Part shown: in pieces, positions 57,294 to 64,000 of the stretch
Layout: each line of letters starts with the position of its first letter
Numbering within the stretch: the first letter of the stretch is position 1
Assembly: GCA_013204025.1 (NCBI GenBank)
Contig: JABMOW010000107.1
Coordinates: 1-64,000, forward strand
Length of the DNA: 64,000 nt
Direction of reading: 5' to 3'
DNA from: Fidelibacterota bacterium
GTDB taxonomy: Bacteria; Fidelibacterota; Marinisomatia; SCGC-AAA003-L08; JACNLC01
The notes under the pieces: generated by a model
Databases searched by the model: none
What the model was told of the DNA's origin: nothing
Seen by the model: only the letters and a program-made list of their open reading frames with translations
Position numbers and translations under genes: made by a program

Positions 57294-58976
57294 GTGCAAA
57301 AAGATTTTCTTTACTTCAAAAACCGATTTATCCATCACGTCGGATGTCTGCTCATCCTCACGATCGCACTATCACAAGACCACGAAGGCTGGAGTTTTAA
57401 CCAAAGCATTTACGAAGTCAACACCCGTCAATTCACTCACTCCGGGACCTTTAGTGAATTTGAAACTCATTTAGACCGCTTACAAGATTTGGGTGTGGGG
57501 ATTCTCTACTTTATGCCCATCCACCCCATCGGGATTCAAAATAGGTTGGGCAGTTTGGGCAGCCCCTATTCGGTGCGCGATTATCTGGATGTGAATCCAG
57601 AGTTCGGCACCCTGGAAGAATTCGTCGCTCTGGTGGATTCAATCCACGCCCGGGGCATGTACGTCATCATGGATTGGGTGGCGAACCATACCGCTTGGGA
57701 TAATCCGCTTACCGTCTCACACCCCGAATGGTATGTCACCGATGGACAGGGCAATTTTATTCCCCCACCCGGTACCGGCTGGTCAGATGTCATTCAACTA
57801 AACTATGGCGAACAGGGATTGCGCGATTACATGATCCAGACGATGGCATATTGGATCACCGAAGTTGATATTGACGGATTTCGCATCGATGCTGTTAGTT
57901 TTGTGCCGGATAATTTCTGGCCCGGTGCCATTGCCCAACTCAAAGCCATCAAGCCTGAAATCCTCATGTTGGCAGAGGATGACGGCACCCAATATCAGAA
58001 CCTTGGATTTGATATGACTTATGCCTGGGGACTATACGGATTTGGAAACGGCGTACTGCAGCGCATGGCTGACGGTGACGATGATGCTATCAATCTGGCT
58101 AATTATCTGAACAATGAACTGAATTATTATTCCGATCAGCATTATCGAATGTATTTCACATCGAATCATGACGAAAATTCCTGGTACGGCACCGTCTTTG
58201 AACGGTTCGGCGCTGCGGCGGAAGCCTTTGCCGTTCTTACCGTCACCATGAATAGTATGCCGCTAATCTACAGCGGACAAGAAGCAGGGCTGGATCATTC
58301 ACTAGCATTTTTTGATAAAGATGAGATTGTGTGGCAGGCGCACCCTTTTGAAAATATGTACAGCACACTGTTTCATTTGAAAAAAGAGAACCGGGCATTA
58401 TGGAATGGCAGCAACGGTGGTTTACTCCAGCGAATCACCACTACTAATAATTCCCGGATATTTTCGTTCGTCAGGGAATCCGAAGATGATAAAGTTTTTG
58501 CTGTATTTAATCTGTCCGCCAGCTTCACAGGCGCCACCCTCATCGATACCCTTTTCCATGGCACCTACGCAGATGTGTTTTCCGGTGATACCACTACCTT
58601 TGATGAGACAACTACCGTTACAATGCCCGCATGGAGTTACCACATTTATGAGCAAATCACGCCAGACCTTTCCGTCGACGAAACACCAGTGCAACCGATT
58701 GACTTTCATCTTTGGCAGAATTACCCCAATCCTTTCAATCCGGTAACGACAATTCAGTATGACATACCATTTGCGAGTCATGTAAAGATCGCCGTGTTCG
58801 ATATCACTGGCCGATGGGTGACGACTCTGGTAGATGAACGTCAAATCTCCGGTGAAAATTCTGTCACGTGGAACGGAAAAGATCAATCCGGGGAAAACGT
58901 TAGTTCTGGCGTATACATTTGCAGGATGGATGCTGGTAATTCCAGTACTACCCGACAAATGGTGTTGTTGAGGTAA
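57294..58976 (+). CDS. Exported GH13 alpha-amylase with C-terminal sorting domain
   Basis: 560 residues from GTG at 57294, with a signal segment about 14-26. The GH13 catalytic domain contains VIMDWVANHT, GFRIDAV with nucleophile Asp199, MLAEDDG with acid/base Glu228, and SNHDENSW with Asp293, so all three catalytic residues are present. A C-terminal beta domain is followed by an NYPNPFNP-type sorting domain (about 475-560) that would secrete or anchor it at the surface through a T9SS-like route. It degrades alpha-glucans; the exact substrate is unknown. Confidence 0.92.
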   Translation: MQKDFLYFKNRFIHHVGCLLILTIALSQDHEGWSFNQSIYEVNTRQFTHSGTFSEFETHLDRLQDLGVGILYFMPIHPIGIQNRLGSLGSPYSVRDYLDVNPEFGTLEEFVALVDSIHARGMYVIMDWVANHTAWDNPLTVSHPEWYVTDGQGNFIPPPGTGWSDVIQLNYGEQGLRDYMIQTMAYWITEVDIDGFRIDAVSFVPDNFWPGAIAQLKAIKPEILMLAEDDGTQYQNLGFDMTYAWGLYGFGNGVLQRMADGDDDAINLANYLNNELNYYSDQHYRMYFTSNHDENSWYGTVFERFGAAAEAFAVLTVTMNSMPLIYSGQEAGLDHSLAFFDKDEIVWQAHPFENMYSTLFHLKKENRALWNGSNGGLLQRITTTNNSRIFSFVRESEDDKVFAVFNLSASFTGATLIDTLFHGTYADVFSGDTTTFDETTTVTMPAWSYHIYEQITPDLSVDETPVQPIDFHLWQNYPNPFNPVTTIQYDIPFASHVKIAVFDITGRWVTTLVDERQISGENSVTWNGKDQSGENVSSGVYICRMDAGNSSTTRQMVLLR

Positions 58977-59082
58977 AAAACCGATATTCTCCCATTGTAA
59001 TCACTTTAATACACAATCATCGTAAATTAACTACCCCGAAATCCTACGGGATTCACCCGGGTTTTAAGGGCTGATCGCCAAG

Positions 59083-60021
59083 ATGAAAAAGTTATTGATA
59101 TTATTATTTCCCCTCATTTTTTGGGTGTGTGCCGAAAAATCACCCTATACGCCATCGATTACCCAGACCACTATCGACGACATCCAGTTTGGATTATCCG
59201 GTACATTTGAAGTGGCTACTTGGAACATAGAATTTTTCCCCAAACAGTTCAATACGACGGTTGAAAATGTCCGCAGGGTTATGTTGGCAATTGACGCGGA
59301 AGTGTATGCCCTACAGGAAATCAGCAACAGAAGCTATTTCTATCAACTAATAGATGAAATAAACGAAGCAGATACGGTGGAAACCTGGGTTGGATTTCGT
59401 GCCGGTGGTTCCAGCACTTGGGGAGAATTGGCTTATATTATAAAGACCAGTGTGGTTGAAATCGTTCAAGAACCTTATGAGAGATTCACAAGTGAGTGGT
59501 CAGCATTTCCCCGGGCTCCGTATATCCTGGAAGTATCCTACGAGGGTGAAGAGATTATCGTCATTAATAATCATTTAAAATGCTGCGGAAATGGCACAAT
59601 TGATTACGGTAATAATAATGACGAGGAATATCGACGCTTGAGAGCAATTCAATTATTATATGATTATATCAATGATGTTTTTCAAGACAAAAATGTCATC
59701 GTAGTGGGAGACTTCAATGATGAGTTGCAGGATAATCCTGAAAATAATATTTTCTGGGAATTTATCGATGACCCCGCTCAATTTCAATTCACGGATATGG
59801 GCATTGCGCAGGACCCCACTCAGCGCTCATGGTCCTATCCACTCTGGCCAAGTCATCTGGACCACATCCTTATCAATGATGAATTGTTTGACGAATTTTT
59901 ACTCACCGGCTCACAGATCAAGACCATCCGTATCGATGACTACATGGATGGCGGCTTTTCAGAATACGATATGACAACGTCTGACCATCGTCCGGTGGGC
60001 ATCCGCCTACAATTTGACTAA
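59083..60021 (+). CDS. Exported endonuclease/exonuclease/phosphatase family protein
   Basis: 312 residues with a signal segment (about 4-16) ending FWVCAEK, possibly a lipoprotein with a weak lipobox. EEP/DNase I-like fold: ATWNIEFFP, LQEIS with the catalytic Glu, INNHLKCCG, VVGDFNDE and a C-terminal TSDHRPVG. Family members hydrolyse phosphodiester or phosphomonoester bonds with Mg; the substrate is unclear. AAG lies near the ATG; the gene follows the amylase by 106 bases. Confidence 0.87.
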   Translation: MKKLLILLFPLIFWVCAEKSPYTPSITQTTIDDIQFGLSGTFEVATWNIEFFPKQFNTTVENVRRVMLAIDAEVYALQEISNRSYFYQLIDEINEADTVETWVGFRAGGSSTWGELAYIIKTSVVEIVQEPYERFTSEWSAFPRAPYILEVSYEGEEIIVINNHLKCCGNGTIDYGNNNDEEYRRLRAIQLLYDYINDVFQDKNVIVVGDFNDELQDNPENNIFWEFIDDPAQFQFTDMGIAQDPTQRSWSYPLWPSHLDHILINDELFDEFLLTGSQIKTIRIDDYMDGGFSEYDMTTSDHRPVGIRLQFD

Positions 60022-60125
60022 TTGCCCGACTTCCACTAAATCCTGATTTAATCCAACTATTCAAAAAATAATCGGGCTTATTAAATGAGCCAATAACAAC
60101 GGCATTTTGCAGATTTCGAAATGCA

Positions 60126-60410
60126 TCAGTGATGATTTGATGATTGCCGATGTTCCTCGATCACATCAGGCGGGATCATCTTTAAAGCGAGAAAAATCAG
60201 CATCGGAACGACAATTGCATCGTCCAAGTGTCCGATGACAGGGATAAAATCGGGGACGATATCAATGGGTGACAGGATGTACCCGACAGCCAATGCAAGT
60301 AACCATTTTGCCGCCCTTGGTGTGCGGGGATCGTTTTTGATTCCTTGATACATACGGATTGATTTTACCAGTGTTGAATGAATGGATTTCAGTTTGCCGG
60401 AGATTCCCAT
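60126..60410 (-). CDS. DUF1232 (YkvA-like) membrane protein
   Basis: 94 residues. Clear DUF1232 pattern: YILSPIDIVPDFIPVIGHLDDA followed by a second hydrophobic stretch (about 70-86). Function unknown, small membrane protein. It lies 15 bases after coaBC on the same strand, so it is probably the last gene of that operon. Confidence 0.88.
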   Translation of the reverse strand: MGISGKLKSIHSTLVKSIRMYQGIKNDPRTPRAAKWLLALAVGYILSPIDIVPDFIPVIGHLDDAIVVPMLIFLALKMIPPDVIEEHRQSSNHH

Positions 60411-60425
60411 TTTTACTCGAAGCGG

Positions 60426-61643
60426 TCAGGGTCGGTTGGATAAAACGATTTCGATGATCTTCTTCCCCACCCGGTCTTTACGATCTTTTGAAATATGGAA
60501 TTTGTCACCATTTTTGGTAAAAACCGTCACTTGATTCGTGGAACTGTCGAATCCCTCACCGGGTTTGTTTGCATAATTTAGGACGATAAAATCAGCACCC
60601 TTGTCGGTCATCTTCCGTTGGGCTTCGGACTCACCGTTTTCGGTTTCCAGTGCAAATGCTATAACGGTAGCGTTGGCCTTAGGTCGCATGGTTTTGAGGA
60701 TGTCCGGTGCCGCCGATAAAGTAAGTTGCAGATTGGACGATTGTCTTTTAATCTTTTGCGTGCTAGGCTCCGTCACCGTGTAATCCGCCGGTGCCGCTGC
60801 CATGAAAATAAAATCATACTCGTTGTTTGCCAGTTCCTGTTGAACCGCCTGTAGCATTTCTGATACGGTCTTCACTTTCTGCAAGGTCATTTCTGCCGGG
60901 TCGGGTAACCCCACAGGACCGGTAACAAGATAGACATCCGCACCCATATCCCGGGCAGATTCTGCCAGTGCGAATCCCATTTTTCCGCTGGATCGATTGG
61001 AAATATACCTTACTGGATCGATAGGTTCCCTAGTGGGACCCGCCATGACCAGCACTCGTTTTCCCTTCAATGGCAATGGGACTTCAAACAATTCCCGGAT
61101 GGCATTCATGATTACGGTTAACTTTGGCAATCTCCCTGCGCCTTCGTGCAGACTGGCAAGGTATCCAGATTCCGGATCCAGAACCAATTTTCCCCGTTGG
61201 CGAAGGGTAGCCACCGCTTGCATCGTGGCAGGATTTTCCCACATCTTATAATTCATCGCTGGGGCAAATAATGTGGGCTGCTCACAAACCGCCAAAAGAG
61301 ATGACACCAGATCGTCCGCGACTCCATTTGCAGCCTTCCCCAGAATATTGGCGGTGGCAGGTAGGACAACCAGCGCATCCATGGTCATCGATAGCTCGAT
61401 ATGTTCCAGTCCGGCCTTTGGGGATTTGGGAAACATCGTGGTGATCACGTCATTTCCGGTAAGCGCTGCAAGAGTCGCAACTCCGATAAATTTCTCCGCG
61501 GCGGATGTCATGGCGACCTGAACAGTCGCACCATCTTTTCGCAACGTCCGAATCACATCACAGGATTTGTACGCTGCCACAGAACCCGTAACACACAGTA
61601 GTATTTTTTTACCGGCGAGTGGATTCAAATTATCATGGTTCAC
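60426..61643 (-). CDS. coaBC: Bifunctional phosphopantothenoylcysteine decarboxylase/phosphopantothenate-cysteine ligase
   Basis: 405 residues. The N-terminal flavin decarboxylase CoaC has GSVAAYKSCDVIR, the catalytic His region EHIELS and PATANILGK/PAMNYKMW. The C-terminal ligase CoaB starts about residue 195 (VLVMAGPTREPIDPVRYISNRSSGKMG). The enzyme makes 4'-phosphopantetheine precursors for CoA. The start overlaps the upstream GNAT gene by 11 bases. Confidence 0.96.
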   Translation of the reverse strand: MNHDNLNPLAGKKILLCVTGSVAAYKSCDVIRTLRKDGATVQVAMTSAAEKFIGVATLAALTGNDVITTMFPKSPKAGLEHIELSMTMDALVVLPATANILGKAANGVADDLVSSLLAVCEQPTLFAPAMNYKMWENPATMQAVATLRQRGKLVLDPESGYLASLHEGAGRLPKLTVIMNAIRELFEVPLPLKGKRVLVMAGPTREPIDPVRYISNRSSGKMGFALAESARDMGADVYLVTGPVGLPDPAEMTLQKVKTVSEMLQAVQQELANNEYDFIFMAAAPADYTVTEPSTQKIKRQSSNLQLTLSAAPDILKTMRPKANATVIAFALETENGESEAQRKMTDKGADFIVLNYANKPGEGFDSSTNQVTVFTKNGDKFHISKDRKDRVGKKIIEIVLSNRP

Positions 61644-62211
61644 TGTGAAAATCTTTTTTGAGGATCGAAAATAGTTTATAATCGAAATAGTGCCCTTTAA
61701 TGAACAGGTAGTCTCTCAACAAGCCTTCTTCCTGCATCCCCACATTTTTCATCACCCTCTGCGAGGGGATGTTTTCTACCCTGGCAATGGCCTGAATACG
61801 ATGCCACTGGAGCGTTTCAAAGCCATATTTCAATAATACACTTACCGCTTCAGTCATGATACCCTTACCCCAATAATCTTTATGGAGCACATATCCCATT
61901 TCTGTCCGGCCGTGGGAAAGCGTAAAGTTGTGGAATCCGCACATCCCCACAAATAAATTGTTTTCTTTCAACGTAATGCCGAAATCCAGTTGATCGTAAC
62001 GCCGATCAGACTCAATGCAGCGATCCAGAAAATCGGCTGAATCCTGTAGAGATCGATGTGTGTCCCAATGCATGTACTTTGTAACATCAGGATCAGAAGC
62101 GTAATTAAAAATGGATTGTGCGTCTTTTTGTGTGGGTAACCGCAACAACAGATTGTCAGATTGGATGACGGGGTGTGAGTCGATCACTTCCTGTAAGCGC
62201 TCAGGGGTCAT
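61633..62211 (-). CDS. GNAT-family N-acetyltransferase (RimJ/RimL-like)
   Basis: 192 residues. RimJ/L-type GNAT: RLPTQKDAQSIFNY at the start, then a beta4 region MGYVLHKDYWGKGIMTEAV containing the acetyl-CoA pyrophosphate loop (GKGIMTE), and IQAIARVENIPSQRVMKNVG with GMQEEGLLRDY. The acceptor may be a protein N-terminus or a small amine. It overlaps coaBC at one end and the glutaredoxin gene (ATGA) at the other. Confidence 0.9.
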   Translation of the reverse strand: MTPERLQEVIDSHPVIQSDNLLLRLPTQKDAQSIFNYASDPDVTKYMHWDTHRSLQDSADFLDRCIESDRRYDQLDFGITLKENNLFVGMCGFHNFTLSHGRTEMGYVLHKDYWGKGIMTEAVSVLLKYGFETLQWHRIQAIARVENIPSQRVMKNVGMQEEGLLRDYLFIKGHYFDYKLFSILKKDFHSEP

Positions 62212-62459
62212 TGCGATTGAACCAGTTCGTCTAACTTTCCGCTTTGGTTTAATGCAAATAAGTTGTCAAATCCCCCGATGGGTTTGTCATTGATGACGAT
62301 TTGAGGGACGGACCGCCCGCCGGTGATTTTTTCCAGTTCATCTCGAGACATTTCCAACTCTTCAATGTTTATTACATCAAATTTAAGTCCCTTTTCTTCC
62401 AGTACTCGTTTTGCCCGTTGACACCAGGGGCACCAATTTGTGGTATACATTTTGATCAT
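62208..62459 (-). CDS. Dithiol glutaredoxin
   Basis: 83 residues. Active site CPWC (Cys10 and Cys13), cis-Pro region SVPQIVIN and the GSH-binding GGFDNL. It reduces disulfides using glutathione or an analogous thiol. It is first in the minus-strand operon with GNAT, coaBC and the DUF1232 gene, and it is divergent from the selenocysteine peroxiredoxin across 146 bases, which suggests it could be that enzyme's reductant. Confidence 0.95.
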   Translation of the reverse strand: MIKMYTTNWCPWCQRAKRVLEEKGLKFDVINIEELEMSRDELEKITGGRSVPQIVINDKPIGGFDNLFALNQSGKLDELVQSQ

Positions 62460-62562
62460 ATTTATTCCTTAATTTGAGACGAAATTTACAGAAGGTTCAT
62501 CGTCTCCCGCGAAAAATTCAAGTTGGCAGCAGGAGATTCGTATTAACTTCAACCGTCACTAA

Positions 62563-62587
62563 AATATCAAATTGATCAAATATCAAA
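62563..62587. promoter_or_regulatory. Direct repeats in the glutaredoxin/peroxiredoxin intergenic region
   Basis: AATATCAAA occurs at 62563-62571 and 62579-62587, flanking the palindrome TTGATCAA (62572-62579). The element lies 18 bases before the peroxiredoxin start in the shared divergent region and could be an operator or AT-rich promoter element. It is only a repeat observation. Confidence 0.35.
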
Positions 62588-62605
62588 ACACTTGAAGGAA
62601 TGATA

Positions 62606-63061
62606 ATGTTATTAAAACCCGGAGAAAATGCCCCTGCATTTATCCTACCCGATGCGGACGGAAACGACGTTTCTCTCACTGATTTCGCAGGCAAAAAAGT
62701 AGTATTGTGGTTTTTCCCCAAAGCAAGTACGCCCGGCTGAACCGTTGAAGGACAGGGATTCCGTGATGAATTCCAAACATTCGAAAAACAAAATGTACAC
62801 ATTATCGGTGTATCAGCAGACCCGCCTGCCAAACAAAAAAAATTCGCTGAGAAGCAGAATTTTCAATACCCCATGCTCTGCGATGAATCCCATGAAATGC
62901 TTGAATCCTATGGCGCTTGGGGATTAAAAAAATTCATGGGCAGGGAATACATGGGCATCAACCGGATTAGCTATGTGATTGATGAAGGTGGTAAGATTGA
63001 ACACGTTTTCGAAAAAGTGAACACCAAAACTCACGCACAGGATGTATTGGTGCTACTATAA
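62606..63061 (+). CDS. Selenocysteine peroxiredoxin, BCP/PrxQ type, with in-frame TGA at the catalytic position
   Basis: A single reading frame of 151 sense/recoded codons is interrupted only by TGA at 62738-62740. Read as selenocysteine it gives the active-site sequence KASTPGU-TVEG at residue 45, the exact position of the peroxidatic Cys45 of E. coli BCP (TPGC-T). The frame around it is a normal [48 protein letters not shown] and [11 protein letters not shown]. The resolving Cys50 is absent (Gln), and the only Cys is Cys92, so a monothiol/glutaredoxin-type cycle is plausible. Start chosen at 62606: GAAGGA is 6 bases upstream; an ATG at 62600 has no spacing. A hairpin starts right after the TGA. 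The reaction would be peroxide reduction. Alternative: an inactivated gene, but a lone stop at the catalytic codon with the rest intact argues against it. Confidence 0.8.
62743..62778 (+). promoter_or_regulatory. Candidate bacterial SECIS stem-loop
   Basis: Directly downstream of the TGA, ATTC (62758-62761) pairs with GAAT (62768-62771) around the loop CGTGAT. A lower stem GGA (62750-62752) with TCC (62772-62774) and GTT (62744-62746) with AAC (62776-62778) adds further pairs, with bulges. The loop starts 21 bases after the TGA and has G in its second position, within the described bacterial SECIS range (16-37 bases). The stem is short and AT-rich, so this is a weaker call than the TGA itself. 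Confidence 0.5.
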
Positions 63062-63115
63062 AACGAGTTGATCTAAAAGCAGTGTAATGAGCTCAAGCAA
63101 ACCAATTGAAAATTC

Positions 63116-64000
63116 TCAATTTCGAATGCACACTCCAATTCTCAGGCTTTGGTTTTGCGCATTAACTGGTGCAAAGACATTGGTGAATCCATGATAATAT
63201 TGGATATCCAGAGACAATAGAGAGCCCATGGGTATCCGTAGATTGGCAAAGAGTCCTGCATCTTCGTAATTCCCATTGAAATCATGTTGCCAATCCGATC
63301 CTGAAATAGATGCGGTCGCTGATTGACATTCGCCATCTGGATCGCAAATCGTTGTCTCGCTGTCAATGGTCAGAAGATAACCCAATTCGGCCCCCAGTAG
63401 TAATTGAGACAAACCGACCGTTAACGGTTTTGCCAAATACGCCCGAAAATAATTCAGATGAAAGTCAATGGAAATGGTGTTGTCAAAAAAATAATCCATG
63501 TCCTTCATTGCAAATCCAAACCGTGCGAACCTGAACCCGGTGACTAGATTCGTTCTTTCAAAAAGATTGGATACTTCTACGCCAATATCAAATCCGGGTA
63601 ATGAAGAATACGCGCTTTTGTTAGATTGATACCACAGATTGGACATTAGATAACTTCCAAACCAAGACACATTGTCCTTCCCCATAAAAGACAACAATTT
63701 CTGTGGATTATTTAATGATAAGGCAACTTCCTTATAATATGTTCCATTACGGGGGCTGAATACTTCAGATGACGATTCCAGGGCATAATTATAGCGGATA
63801 TTGAAGTATTCGGACATTTTTAAAAAAGAAGGATCTTCGGTTAATATGGAAAACAGGCTAAACAACCCGGCGAGATTATATCCGTATCCGGAAGTATAAA
63901 TGTCAACTTGACCATCAGTATCGATCATATGACCTTTTCTGACAAAGAATGCATTCATTATTCCTATCTCGCTTCCCTGATACAAGGTTACCGATTCGTC
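63116..64000 (-). CDS. Outer-membrane beta-barrel-like protein, 5' end beyond the window
   Basis: At least 294 residues are visible; the frame stays open to the window edge and the codons before the apparent TTG at 63985 read on (ESVTLYQGSE), so the true start is outside. Alternating hydrophobic/polar segments, many aromatic residues and ending LSLDIQYYHGFTN...LRIGVCIRN are typical of a porin-like barrel, but the C-terminus does not end in Phe. No family is recognised. Function unknown. It converges with the peroxiredoxin gene. Confidence 0.6.
   Translation of the reverse strand, partial: DESVTLYQGSEIGIMNAFFVRKGHMIDTDGQVDIYTSGYGYNLAGLFSLFSILTEDPSFLKMSEYFNIRYNYALESSSEVFSPRNGTYYKEVALSLNNPQKLLSFMGKDNVSWFGSYLMSNLWYQSNKSAYSSLPGFDIGVEVSNLFERTNLVTGFRFARFGFAMKDMDYFFDNTISIDFHLNYFRAYLAKPLTVGLSQLLLGAELGYLLTIDSETTICDPDGECQSATASISGSDWQHDFNGNYEDAGLFANLRIPMGSLLSLDIQYYHGFTNVFAPVNAQNQSLRIGVCIRN

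Noticed and set aside
60024-60077. Inverted repeat GCCCGA...TCGGGC between the EEP and DUF1232 genes
   Set aside because: Loop of about 42 bases and weak T-tract make it a poor terminator; may be chance.
62738-62740. TGA as an ordinary nonsense mutation breaking the peroxiredoxin into two pieces
   Set aside because: The stop is exactly at the catalytic Cys codon and there is no other damage, so recoding is the simpler reading; kept as an alternative.

Overview
The window looks like the replication-origin-proximal part of a chromosome from a marine, Gram-negative member of the FCB group, most likely Candidatus Marinimicrobia (SAR406). This is an inference. It rests on exported proteins carrying NYPNPFN-type C-terminal sorting domains, on lipoproteins, SurA-like chaperones and a putative outer-membrane barrel, on dockerin-tailed propeller proteins, and on the housekeeping gene order. 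I ran no phylogenetic test.

Layout. 1-2.6 kb: a tRNA-Thr(CGT) and two exported proteins, one an unusual secreted class II glutamine amidotransferase-like enzyme. 2.7-7.9 kb, mostly minus strand: a NapH-like polyferredoxin, a rhodanese lipoprotein, a plus-strand Hsp20, an M28 peptidase and a GDPD enzyme. 7.9-32.7 kb, all plus strand: dnaA behind two DnaA boxes, a two-component pair, ssb, queF, rpmH-rnpA-yidD-yidC-mnmE-mnmG, a parS-like site at the start of mfd, two parvulin-type isomerases, a second DnaA-box-like AT-rich stretch, then dnaN-recF-dciA-like-gyrB-gyrA-yggS and a small purine-nucleoside-phosphorylase-like protein. Several of these genes overlap by 1 to 28 bases, so they are probably cotranscribed and translationally coupled.

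32.8-52.1 kb is accessory, exported and envelope content: a VOC protein, amidohydrolases of which two of three modules have lost the metal-binding HxH, an AlbA_2/RecG-like regulator, two dockerin-tailed proteins flanking a YncE-like lipoprotein and a pentahaem cytochrome, a GIN-domain lipoprotein, a haem-binding DUF3365 histidine kinase and a penicillin-acylase-family hydrolase. 52.2-54.3 kb is a small defence-like island: a YefM/YoeB toxin-antitoxin pair and an AT-rich gene with a HEPN-like Rx4H motif. 54.3-64 kb: a threonine-degradation pair (Tdh, Kbl), a META-like lipoprotein, a secreted GH13 amylase, an EEP-family phosphatase/nuclease, a minus-strand operon (glutaredoxin, GNAT, coaBC, DUF1232), a divergent peroxiredoxin and a partial outer-membrane-like protein.

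The strongest unexpected signal is the peroxiredoxin at 62606-63061. Its reading frame is interrupted by one TGA exactly at the peroxidatic cysteine position (residue 45 in BCP numbering), and a small stem-loop starts within 20 bases of that codon. It is best read as a selenocysteine peroxiredoxin, which an ordinary gene caller would split or miss. It faces a dithiol glutaredoxin across a shared intergenic region, which suggests a selenol/glutaredoxin peroxide-reducing pair. Other notable signals are the parS-like site overlapping the mfd start codon, the exported amidotransferase whose Cys nucleophile appears to be exposed by signal-peptide cleavage, a changed P-loop glycine in DnaA, and the HEPN-like gene.
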